A stretch of DNA of 6,357 nt from an uncultured bacterium. GTDB lineage: Bacteria > Bacillota > Clostridia > Oscillospirales > Acutalibacteraceae. Both the position numbers and the translations under genes were made by a program. Position 1 is the first letter of the stretch. Every line of letters starts with the position of its first letter. The notes below the pieces were generated by a model that ran no database searches, was not told the DNA's origin, and saw only the letters and a list, made by a program, of their open reading frames with translations. This document shows positions 1 to 5,853 of the stretch, piece by piece. The DNA lies in assembly GCA_905215855.1 (NCBI GenBank), contig CAJMRT010000071.1:1-6357 (forward strand), in the 5' to 3' direction.

Positions 1-259
1 GGGTTATTTTCATACACAAAGCCGAAAAATCAGTATCGTTTACGGTTGCAGTTAAATTATCTTCGAATACAGGATAAACGGAGCTTACTTTTCCGTCCTT
101 TAGAATTTCGTAACTCCATATGTTTTCTGTTGGTGTGTCGGCAAGAGTGTCCGGCTTGTTGGGTGAAAAAAGGAGTGCCGTGACAACAAATCCGATTATT
201 GCCAGAGTGATTGCTAATGCCGCAATGGCAGGAAGATACTTTAATTTTTTTGTTTTCAT
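1..259 (-). CDS. Membrane-anchored hypothetical protein, N-terminal part (runs off left edge)
   Basis: An open frame of 86 codons reads leftward from an ATG at 257-259 to the window edge with no stop, so only the N-terminus is present. Residues 1-7 are Lys-rich (MKTKKLK) and about 9-31 are strongly hydrophobic, ending in ALLF. This fits an N-terminal membrane anchor or uncleaved signal segment with the rest outside the cell. The following part is polar (KPDTLADTPTEN) and continues with WSYEILKDGKV, which looks like the start of an extracytoplasmic domain. The start is supported by GGAG on the minus strand (268-271), 8 bases before the ATG. It is transcribed divergently from the secreted repeat protein. 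I do not recognise the family. A sensor protein or an anchored surface protein would both fit, but nothing visible decides this. Confidence 0.75.
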   Translation of the reverse strand, partial: MKTKKLKYLPAIAALAITLAIIGFVVTALLFSPNKPDTLADTPTENIWSYEILKDGKVSSVYPVFEDNLTATVNDTDFSALCMKIT

Positions 260-302
260 ATTCTTTTCTCCGTAAATCATAATTTTATTGCTGTATATAC
301 AT

Positions 303-331
303 ATATTAAGTGTTTTAACAGCAAAATGCAA
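303..331 (-). promoter_or_regulatory. Possible promoter of the leftward membrane-protein gene
   Basis: On the minus strand TTGCAT (326-331) and TAATAT (303-308) are separated by exactly 17 bases, about 45 bases before the start codon. Both boxes are imperfect, matching the sigma-A consensus at 3/6 and 4/6. The spacing and position are right, but in such AT-rich DNA a chance match is possible. Confidence 0.3.
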
Positions 332-352
332 GCCGTATTGTGTAATTTTATT

Positions 353-382
353 TCTGTTCGTGTCGCAATAGTTCCCGTTCGT
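353..382 (+). promoter_or_regulatory. Direct repeat resembling a LytTR-type response-regulator binding site
   Basis: Two 9-mers, TCTGTTCGT (353-361) and CCCGTTCGT (374-382), share GTTCGT and are each followed by G. They are separated by 12 bases, a period of 21 bases or two helical turns. The known binding pattern of LytTR-domain regulators (AgrA/AlgR/LytR family) is two 9-mers of form [TA][AC][CA]GTTN[AG][TG] separated by 12-13 bases. Each copy here fits 8 of 9 positions. The second copy ends 9 bases before the -35 box of the secreted repeat protein gene, where an activator would sit. The pattern and position are seen in the sequence; binding by a LytTR regulator is inferred. Confidence 0.5.
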
Positions 383-391
383 GAAAACAGC

Positions 392-420
392 TTGTAATTG
401 TGAAATTTTGCTATTATAAT
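392..420 (+). promoter_or_regulatory. Promoter of the secreted repeat protein gene
   Basis: TTGTAA (392-397) and a perfect TATAAT (415-420) are separated by 17 bases. Transcription would begin near 427 and give a leader of about 43 bases before the ATG at 470. The -35 box matches consensus at 4 of 6 positions, which fits a promoter helped by an activator bound to the upstream direct repeat. Confidence 0.7.
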
Positions 421-469
421 CACATTAAATTGCAAAATATGCAATAATAAAAATAACGGAGGAATAATT

Positions 470-1591
470 ATGAAAAGAATTACAAAGAAAATCGTTTGTC
501 TGCTTACTGTGGTAACTATGCTTTTGGTGGCAACAGTAACAGTCGTAGGTGCAGTTTCAACTCCTGATACTGTTGTTGACGGTCAAGAATACCCTTTCAA
601 AAGCTATTGCATTAACAAAACAACAGGTGACTTGAAAAATACCGAAATGGTATATTCAAATGAGCATTATGATACTGTAACCGCAGTTTATAACAACCTT
701 ACTGCAGGAACTTATGAATTCGGAGCAACAGGCAGTCCCTATTTTAACGAGCCTGCAACAACGGAAGTTAAACTTACAAAGGACGGCTCTGTTAGAATTT
801 ACTACTATTATGTGACGAATGATATTGAAACAGTAGTTTATGATGAACCGCTTGCCCCCGATGAAAAATATGAGGCTTTAATCACAACCGATGACGGAGA
901 TTTTGTTCAAGGTATTCTTCTTTCAACATCATCAGAACGTTATGATTGCATAACAGGTGTTGCTGATAACCTTAAAGCAGGTACTTATAATGTTAATGTT
1001 CGTAACGGCAATGATTTTTTAGTTGATAAAGATTTCACCCTTTCTAAAGACGGTTCAATCAGAATCAACTACTATACTGTAACAAATGAAGTGGATGTTA
1101 TTGTGTATGAGTCCGAAAAAGCTCCTTATGAAGTACCCTCGGGTTATCTTATGAAAGATGACACCATTGTAGATATGTTCTATTTCCAGTCTGCATCTCA
1201 CAGCGGTGTATATACGCATACTTCCGAAAATCTCCCTGTCGGTACTTATACTGCAGTTATTTCAACAGGTAAAGGTACTGTAATTGAAAAAAGTTTCACT
1301 ACAACAATTAAAAGTGATGTCCTTTTAACTTATGTTCAGGACAGTGATGAATTTACATTTGTCGAACTTGGCACAATTACACCGGAAAGTAATGATAATA
1401 CAAATCCGACAACTTCAACTGATGTATCATCTTCAACATCTGATGTTGTGTTAAAGGACAGCACAAACAATAACAACGATAACGGAGTTCTTAAAACAGG
1501 TGACTCGCCTGTAGTTTCAATTGCTCTTCTTTCAGCTCTTACACTTGCAGTTGCAGGAATGTTCTTTGCAAAGAGAAGGTTTGACTTCTAA
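470..1591 (+). CDS. Secreted three-repeat surface protein with degenerate sortase-like C-terminus
   Basis: This 373-residue protein is probably exported and held at the cell surface. Residues 1-28 form a signal peptide (MKRITKK, a hydrophobic core, then VGA with likely cleavage after A28). Three tandem beta-rich units of about 87-91 residues follow, roughly 36-126, 127-214 and 215-300. Each contains an NLxxGTY-like motif (NLTAGTY 76-82, NLKAGTY 167-173, NLPVGTY 254-260). The first two also share DGS[VI]RI(Y/N)YY (105-113, 194-202). A Ser/Thr/Asn/Asp-rich linker spans about 302-338. The tail has VLKTGD (340-345), a hydrophobic stretch (about 348-366) and KRR (368-370), the layout of an LPXTG sorting signal with both L and P replaced. 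The start follows GGAGG (458-462) by 7 bases. The gene has its own promoter and terminator. The repeats resemble Ig-like or CnaB-like beta sandwiches, but the ligand or role is not identifiable. Confidence 0.85.
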   Translation: MKRITKKIVCLLTVVTMLLVATVTVVGAVSTPDTVVDGQEYPFKSYCINKTTGDLKNTEMVYSNEHYDTVTAVYNNLTAGTYEFGATGSPYFNEPATTEVKLTKDGSVRIYYYYVTNDIETVVYDEPLAPDEKYEALITTDDGDFVQGILLSTSSERYDCITGVADNLKAGTYNVNVRNGNDFLVDKDFTLSKDGSIRINYYTVTNEVDVIVYESEKAPYEVPSGYLMKDDTIVDMFYFQSASHSGVYTHTSENLPVGTYTAVISTGKGTVIEKSFTTTIKSDVLLTYVQDSDEFTFVELGTITPESNDNTNPTTSTDVSSSTSDVVLKDSTNNNNDNGVLKTGDSPVVSIALLSALTLAVAGMFFAKRRFDF

Positions 1592-1612
1592 TTAAAATTA
1601 GTCATATCAATT

Positions 1613-1644
1613 AAGGAGCCGAGATATTCCGTGACTCCTTTTTT
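1613..1644 (+). terminator. Intrinsic terminator of the secreted repeat protein gene
   Basis: AAGGAG (1613-1618) pairs with CTCCTT (1635-1640), and the downstream arm runs into a tract of six T (1639-1644). A short inner CG/CG pairing may extend the stem. It lies 21 bases after the stop codon at 1589-1591 and faces the convergent murC gene. Confidence 0.65.
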
Positions 1645-1657
1645 AAAATAATATAAT

Positions 1658-1695
1658 AAAAGAAAAAAGAACCGTGTCGTAAAAGCACGGTTCTT
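1658..1695 (-). terminator. Intrinsic terminator of murC
   Basis: A perfect 10-bp stem, AAGAACCGTG (1667-1676) with CACGGTTCTT (1686-1695), closes a 9-base loop. Read on the minus strand it is followed by a T-rich tract (the A-rich run at 1658-1668). It begins 18 bases beyond the murC stop. The plus-strand flank is also T-rich (CTGTTTGTTT), so it may act in both directions. Confidence 0.8.
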
Positions 1696-1712
1696 CTGTT
1701 TGTTTAAAAATC

Positions 1713-3113
1713 TTATTTATTTTCTTCCATATATTTAAGCTGTTTGTAAATCATATTGGCACACATATAGACATTACCGCCGCCCATTGTGAGAATGAGG
1801 TCGCCCTCTTTTGCATTTTTGCAAACATAGTCGGTAATTTCTTCAAATGTGTCAAGACATACAGAACCCGGAACTTTTGCACCGAGGTCAGTAGAATAGA
1901 TGTTATATGTGTTTGTTTCACGGACAGGGAGAATAGCCGAAATAATTGCCTGATCCGGAATTTTGAGAGCCTCCGCAAAATCATCAAGGAGCATGGCTGT
2001 TCTTGAAAATGTATGCGGCTGGAATATTGCCCAAACCTTGTTAAAGCCCATTTTCATTGCGGCATTGAGTGTTGCAGTAAGCTCTGTGGGGTGATGAGCA
2101 AAGTCATCGGCAACAGTAATTCCGTCAGGTGTGCCGAGAATTTCAAATCTTCTGTGAACACCGCCAAACTTGTGAAGATTCTCGGAAATTTCCTTCGGAG
2201 TAGCGCCAAGATAATGTGCAGTAGCCGCAGCGGCAAGTGCATTATAAATGTTGTGCTTTCCGGGAACGATAAGCTTAATCTGTGTGAGCTTCTCACCCTT
2301 ATAGTAAAGGTCAAACTGTTCGTGAACACCCTTGTCTGCACTGATGTTTTCAGCTCTGTAATCGCAGTTTTCACCAAAACCGTAGGTGATTTTCTCAATC
2401 TCAACATCCTTTACGGCATCAAGAGTGTTTTCGTCGTCACCGTTGATAACAAGCAAGCCTGTTGTCTGATGAGCAAATTTGTTGAATGACTTCTTAATGT
2501 TGTCAAGATTCTTGAAGTAGTCAAGATGATCTGCGTCAATATTAAGAATAATCGAAATAAACGGATTGAGTTGTAAGAATGTGTCAACATACTCACAAGC
2601 CTCACAAACGATTATATCGCTGTGACCGACATAGCTGTTACCGCCGATGAACGGAAGTTTTCCTCCGATAATAGCTGACGGATCAAAACCGCTGCCGATA
2701 AGCACCTGTGAAAGCATAGCGGTTGTAGTTGTTTTGCCGTGTGTACCCGAAACCGCAATACTTCTTCTGTATCTTCTTGTAACAATACCGAGCATTACGC
2801 TTCTTTCAATGCACGGAATGCCGAGTTCCTTTGCTGCCTGTCTTTCGGGGTTAGTTTCCTTAATAGCCGCTGAGTAAACAACAAGCTCTGCACCCTTGAT
2901 ATTTTCTGCGGCGTGTCCCATAAATACGGGAATGCCGTAACCCTTGATTCTGTCAAGAGTTTCACCCTCGTTCATATCCGAACCCGAAAGCTCATAGCCC
3001 TCGTGGTGAAGAATCTCAGCCAGCGGGCACATTCCGCTGCCGCCTATACCGATAAAATGTATTCTTTTTATGTTATCCATAAGACTGTCGTAATTCACAA
3101 TAGTCCACTCCAT
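1713..3113 (-). CDS. murC: UDP-N-acetylmuramate--L-alanine ligase (MurC)
   Basis: MurC is the cytoplasmic ATP-dependent ligase (EC 6.3.2.8) that adds L-alanine to UDP-N-acetylmuramate, the first step of the peptidoglycan stem peptide. The 466-residue length is normal. Seen in order: the N-terminal nucleotide-binding loop HFIGIGGSGM (19-28); SGSD (43-46); the P-loop GTHGKTTT (123-130); NIDADHLDYF (191-200); PGKHNIYNALAA (284-295), typical of Mur ligases; GGVHRRFE (317-324), typical of MurC; DDFAHHPTE (336-344); QPHTFSRT (365-372); and GGGNVY (445-450 region). All key motifs are intact. The gene stands alone rather than in a division and cell wall cluster. The start is uncertain. The ATG at 3111-3113 has AGGA immediately beside it, which is too close. 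A GTG at codon 6 (3096-3098) has GGAG nine bases upstream and gives a product five residues shorter. Function is not in doubt. Confidence 0.97.
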   Translation of the reverse strand: MEWTIVNYDSLMDNIKRIHFIGIGGSGMCPLAEILHHEGYELSGSDMNEGETLDRIKGYGIPVFMGHAAENIKGAELVVYSAAIKETNPERQAAKELGIPCIERSVMLGIVTRRYRRSIAVSGTHGKTTTTAMLSQVLIGSGFDPSAIIGGKLPFIGGNSYVGHSDIIVCEACEYVDTFLQLNPFISIILNIDADHLDYFKNLDNIKKSFNKFAHQTTGLLVINGDDENTLDAVKDVEIEKITYGFGENCDYRAENISADKGVHEQFDLYYKGEKLTQIKLIVPGKHNIYNALAAAATAHYLGATPKEISENLHKFGGVHRRFEILGTPDGITVADDFAHHPTELTATLNAAMKMGFNKVWAIFQPHTFSRTAMLLDDFAEALKIPDQAIISAILPVRETNTYNIYSTDLGAKVPGSVCLDTFEEITDYVCKNAKEGDLILTMGGGNVYMCANMIYKQLKYMEENK

Positions 3114-3229
3114 TCCTGATAAGTATATTTGTCTGTCAGAAAAATCATTCCGCTTTGCCTGTATTTAAGTTGGAACACAGGTTGATTTGCATTCAAAGAG
3201 CAATGCCGTGACAGAACTGCAATACTCAT

Positions 3230-3235
3230 ATTATA
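3230..3235 (-). promoter_or_regulatory. Possible -10 box of a murC promoter
   Basis: A perfect TATAAT lies on the minus strand about 117 bases before the murC ATG. No good -35 box is found 16-18 bases upstream, where the sequence is T-rich. If it is used, murC has a leader of about 110 bases. No known riboswitch or attenuator fold was recognised in that leader. Confidence 0.35.
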
Positions 3236-3316
3236 AGACGAATGGACAAAAAAATAAATACCTAATTTGATATTTGTGCAATTTTTGTGTATTGTACGGA
3301 TACTGTGTTTTAATTG

Positions 3317-3345
3317 TTGCCAAATTGTAGAGTAAATGCTAAAAT
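3317..3345 (+). promoter_or_regulatory. Strong promoter of rlmD with extended -10
   Basis: TTGCCA (3317-3322, 5/6 match) and TAAAAT (3340-3345, 5/6 match) are separated by 17 bases. TG at 3337-3338 forms an extended -10 element. Transcription would start near 3352, about 45 bases before the rlmD ATG. It probably also drives the GNAT gene, whose ribosome binding site overlaps the end of rlmD. Confidence 0.7.
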
Positions 3346-3396
3346 AAAGAAGAATAGGATTATAACTAAAAATACACAAAATGGCAGAGTGATAAA

Positions 3397-4767
3397 ATGA
3401 CTTTAAAAAAGAACGATATTGTAAACCTTACAATAACTTCGGCAACTGCCGAGGGCAGCGGAGTCGGAAGAACAGATGACGGCATTGCCGTTTTTGTACA
3501 GGGTTCTGCAATCGGTGACGAACTCAAGGTGCGTATATTAAAGGTTAAGAAAACCTACGCTTTCGGCAAAATCGAAGAAATTCTCGTTCCGTCCAAGGCG
3601 AGAATTACTCCCGACTGCGAAAATTTTATGAAGTGCGGCGGTTGCACATGGCGACATATTTCTTATGAAGAAGAATGCAAAATAAAACAGCAGAGAGTTG
3701 AGGATGCCGTAACACGCATCGGCGGTCTTGATAATGTTGTTTTCAAGCCGATAATTTCGTCGGATAATATCACAAGATACCGCAACAAGGCACAGTATCC
3801 TGTCGGTCTTGACCGTGACGGAAATGTTGTGACGGGTTTTTACTCATTCCACAGCCACCGCATAATCAATTGCACCGACTGTATTTTACAGCCCGAAATT
3901 TTTGCAAGGGTAATTGAAATCACAAAAGATTTTATCGCAAAAACCAACACGAAAATTTATGATGAAACAACAGGCAAGGGCAGACTTCGCCACATTTATA
4001 TCAGAATTGGCGAGGTTTCGGGCGAGCTTATGGTGTGCTATGTTGTCAACGCAAACGGTCTTAAACAGGAAGACTTACTCGTGAAAATGCTCAAATCCGA
4101 ACTTCCGCAGTTAAAAAGTGTGATTATTAATTCTAACAGAGAAAAAACCAATGTTGTTCTCGGCAGAAAAAACAGAACAATCTTTGGAAGTGACCATATT
4201 ACCGACACACTTTGCGGATTGCAGTTTAAGATTTCACCGTTTTCGTTCTGGCAGATCAACAGAAAACAGGCTGAAAAGCTTTACGGCAAAGCCAAAGAAT
4301 ATGCAAATCTTAAATCTGACGAAATTCTGCTTGATTTATACTGCGGAACGGGTACAATAGGTCTTACAATGGCTGATTCCTGTAAACAGCTTATTGGTGC
4401 GGAGATTGTTGAAGATGCCGTGAAAGATGCGAATGAAAATGCAAAAGCAAACGGCATTGAAAATGCACGATTCATCTGCGGGGATGCCTCAGATGCCGCA
4501 TTTCAGCTTGAAAAAGAGGGTTTAAAACCTGACTGCGTAATCCTTGACCCACCGAGAAAAGGCTGTGGCGAAGAGCTTGTAAAGACAATTTCAAGAATGT
4601 CGCCGAGCCGTGTAGTCTATGTATCCTGTGACCCCGCAACCCTCGCAAGAGATTTAAAATTCTTCACAGAAAACGGCTACACCCCCAAAGAAATCACCCC
4701 CTGCGATATGTTCTCCGGAACCTCCCATGTTGAGAGCGTGGCTCTGTTGACTAAAGTACAGGAGTAA
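3397..4767 (+). CDS. rlmD: 23S rRNA (uracil-C5)-methyltransferase, RlmD/RumA family
   Basis: This SAM-dependent enzyme methylates C5 of a uracil in 23S rRNA (U1939 in E. coli numbering). Gram-positive relatives of the RlmCD type also modify U747, so the exact target is open. The protein has 456 residues, normal for the family. An N-terminal TRAM RNA-binding domain spans about 1-60. Cluster cysteines C74, C80, C83 and C162 (DCENFMKCGGC and CTDC) fit a [4Fe-4S] site. The SAM-binding motif is DLYCGTGTIGL (313-323), DPPRKG is at 384-389, the catalytic cysteine is C411 in VSCDPATLARD, and the general base is probably E446 in HVES. All are intact. Only a weak ribosome binding site (AGAGTGAT) precedes the ATG, but the TRAM domain begins right after it. 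Strong promoter upstream; the stop codon lies next to the GNAT ribosome binding site. Confidence 0.95.
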   Translation: MTLKKNDIVNLTITSATAEGSGVGRTDDGIAVFVQGSAIGDELKVRILKVKKTYAFGKIEEILVPSKARITPDCENFMKCGGCTWRHISYEEECKIKQQRVEDAVTRIGGLDNVVFKPIISSDNITRYRNKAQYPVGLDRDGNVVTGFYSFHSHRIINCTDCILQPEIFARVIEITKDFIAKTNTKIYDETTGKGRLRHIYIRIGEVSGELMVCYVVNANGLKQEDLLVKMLKSELPQLKSVIINSNREKTNVVLGRKNRTIFGSDHITDTLCGLQFKISPFSFWQINRKQAEKLYGKAKEYANLKSDEILLDLYCGTGTIGLTMADSCKQLIGAEIVEDAVKDANENAKANGIENARFICGDASDAAFQLEKEGLKPDCVILDPPRKGCGEELVKTISRMSPSRVVYVSCDPATLARDLKFFTENGYTPKEITPCDMFSGTSHVESVALLTKVQE

Positions 4768-4771
4768 AAGT

Positions 4772-5209
4772 ATGAAAATTATTAAATTTGAAGAAATCTA
4801 TCGTGATGATATGATTTTTATGGTTTTACAGGCAAAAGATGCTTTGGGTAGAAAACCTACTATAAATCCTGACCTTCTTGATATTAAGGCAAACTATCTT
4901 GATTACAATGATATGTTTTGGCTTGTAATAGATGAAAATGACAGGGTAGTCGGTTGTGTTGGATGTTCAAGAATTGTTGATACAGATCAAGCATTTTTGC
5001 ATAGGCTTTATATAAAACCATCATTAAAACGAAAGGGAATCGGTTCAAAGTTACTTAATACGGCAGAGTTATGGATGCGTGAAAACGGTGTTGCTGTTTC
5101 AAAAGTACATTTGGGAACACCAAAAGAGCAGTGGTTTGAATCTTATGCTTTTTATCCGAAACACGGATATATAGAATATGAACCAAGGTATATGATGAAG
5201 GTTCTGTAA
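4772..5209 (+). CDS. GNAT family N-acetyltransferase
   Basis: This 145-residue protein is a single GNAT domain, a cytoplasmic enzyme that moves an acetyl group from acetyl-CoA to an amine. Residues 50-66 (FWLVIDENDRVVGCVG region) form the central strands. LHRLYIKPSLKRKGIGSKLL (76-95) carries the acetyl-CoA pyrophosphate-binding loop with K86, G89 and G91, followed by the typical helix (LLNTAELWMRENG). Late F123 to Y133 (FESYAFYPKHGY) is the family C-terminal 'AxxFYxKxGF'-like motif. The substrate cannot be told from sequence. AGGAG at 4760-4764 overlaps the last codons of rlmD, 7 bases before the ATG, so the two genes are probably co-transcribed and translationally coupled. Base composition looks more AT-rich than in rlmD, which suggests a later addition to the operon. 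Confidence 0.88.
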   Translation: MKIIKFEEIYRDDMIFMVLQAKDALGRKPTINPDLLDIKANYLDYNDMFWLVIDENDRVVGCVGCSRIVDTDQAFLHRLYIKPSLKRKGIGSKLLNTAELWMRENGVAVSKVHLGTPKEQWFESYAFYPKHGYIEYEPRYMMKVL

Positions 5210-5256
5210 ATCCCGATTTGTACAGAACTGATTTTTATTTTATTGAGGAAAAACAT

Positions 5257-5790
5257 ATGTTGAATAAGCAAATAAATATTGAATTGCAGGATACGCAGTG
5301 GCAATTTGAATGTGTTGACCATGACAGAACTATTGCCCGAGCAATAGTTTATGATGAAAACGGTTTGTTCTATTTTGTAAGAGCAGAACGAGATGATGAT
5401 TTTGGAAAAGCAACATTGATTGAAACCTCGGGTGGCGGAGTTGAGATAGGCGAGGACTTACAAACCGCCATTCAAAGAGAATTGAAAGAAGAACTTGGTA
5501 TATCTGTAGAAATAATTTGCAAAATCGGAGTTGTAAGCGATTATTACAATCTGATTCACAGGCATAATATTAATAATTATTTCTTGTGCAAAGTAAAGTC
5601 ATTCGGAGAAAAGAATTTGACTCAGGATGAAGTAGAAAGTTTTCACTTATCTACATTAAAATTGACATATGACGAAGCTGTTCAAGAATATGAAAATAGG
5701 TCAAATACAAGGTTAGGAACACTTGTAGCAAACAGAGAACTGCCTATTTTACAACGAGCAAAAAAAATAATTGATGAAAGCCAAAAGTAA
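5257..5790 (+). CDS. Nudix hydrolase
   Basis: This 177-residue protein has a complete Nudix box, GGVEIGE, seven residues, then RELKEELGI, which matches G-x5-E-x7-REUxEExGU exactly. It covers residues 60-82 from the ATG used here. The acidic EE pair that binds divalent metal is present. Such enzymes split nucleoside diphosphates linked to another group. Possible substrates include oxidised dNTPs, nucleotide sugars and other metabolites, and none can be chosen here. The ATG at 5257-5259 is preferred because GAGG (5245-5248) lies 8 bases upstream. A longer reading from TTG at 5218 is in frame but has no ribosome binding site and would place this GAGG inside the gene. It follows the GNAT gene by 47 bases in the same direction with no terminator between, so it may share its transcript. 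Confidence 0.9.
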   Translation: MLNKQINIELQDTQWQFECVDHDRTIARAIVYDENGLFYFVRAERDDDFGKATLIETSGGGVEIGEDLQTAIQRELKEELGISVEIICKIGVVSDYYNLIHRHNINNYFLCKVKSFGEKNLTQDEVESFHLSTLKLTYDEAVQEYENRSNTRLGTLVANRELPILQRAKKIIDESQK

Positions 5791-5799
5791 TATATTAAT

Positions 5800-5814
5800 A
5801 CTCATTGCATGAGT
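5800..5814. promoter_or_regulatory. 15-bp palindrome over a -35 box, candidate operator
   Basis: ACTCATTGCATGAGT is a perfect inverted repeat with 6-bp arms (5800-5805 and 5809-5814) around a TGC centre. It fully covers the -35 hexamer TTGCAT (5805-5810) of the promoter for the MGMT-like gene. This is where a dimeric repressor would block polymerase. It is not followed by a T tract, so it does not look like a terminator of the Nudix gene. The regulator is unknown. Confidence 0.45.
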
Positions 5815-5833
5815 CTGTTTATTGAGATATAAT
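5805..5833 (+). promoter_or_regulatory. Promoter of the MGMT-like gene
   Basis: TTGCAT (5805-5810) and a perfect TATAAT (5828-5833) are separated by 17 bases. Transcription would start near 5840, right at the GGAGG ribosome binding site (5840-5844), leaving a leader of only about 14 bases. The gene therefore probably has its own transcript apart from the Nudix gene. Confidence 0.65.
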
Positions 5834-5853
5834 TGGCTTGGAGGTAATACATT

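Noticed and set aside
1751..2877. Several open frames of 64-158 residues on both strands inside murC
   Set aside because: They overlap a gene with intact MurC motifs, have no recognisable domains, and lack convincing ribosome binding sites.
3189..3206. Small hairpin GCATT...AATGC in the murC leader
   Set aside because: A five-pair stem with an eight-base loop is expected by chance, and no attenuator or riboswitch features surround it.
3095..3379. A 94-residue minus-strand open frame between murC and rlmD
   Set aside because: It lies across the intergenic promoters, has low-complexity composition and no ribosome binding site or recognisable motif.
3381..3392. Mini-ORF ATG-GCA-GAG-TGA just before rlmD
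   Set aside because: Three codons with no ribosome binding site; most likely chance.
4746..4774. TTGACT inside the end of rlmD as a -35 box for the GNAT gene
   Set aside because: No acceptable -10 box is found at 16-18 bases, and the ribosome binding site overlap argues for co-transcription.
5218..5256. N-terminal extension of the Nudix gene starting at TTG
   Set aside because: No ribosome binding site precedes the TTG, while GAGG at 5245-5248 is well placed for the ATG at 5257.
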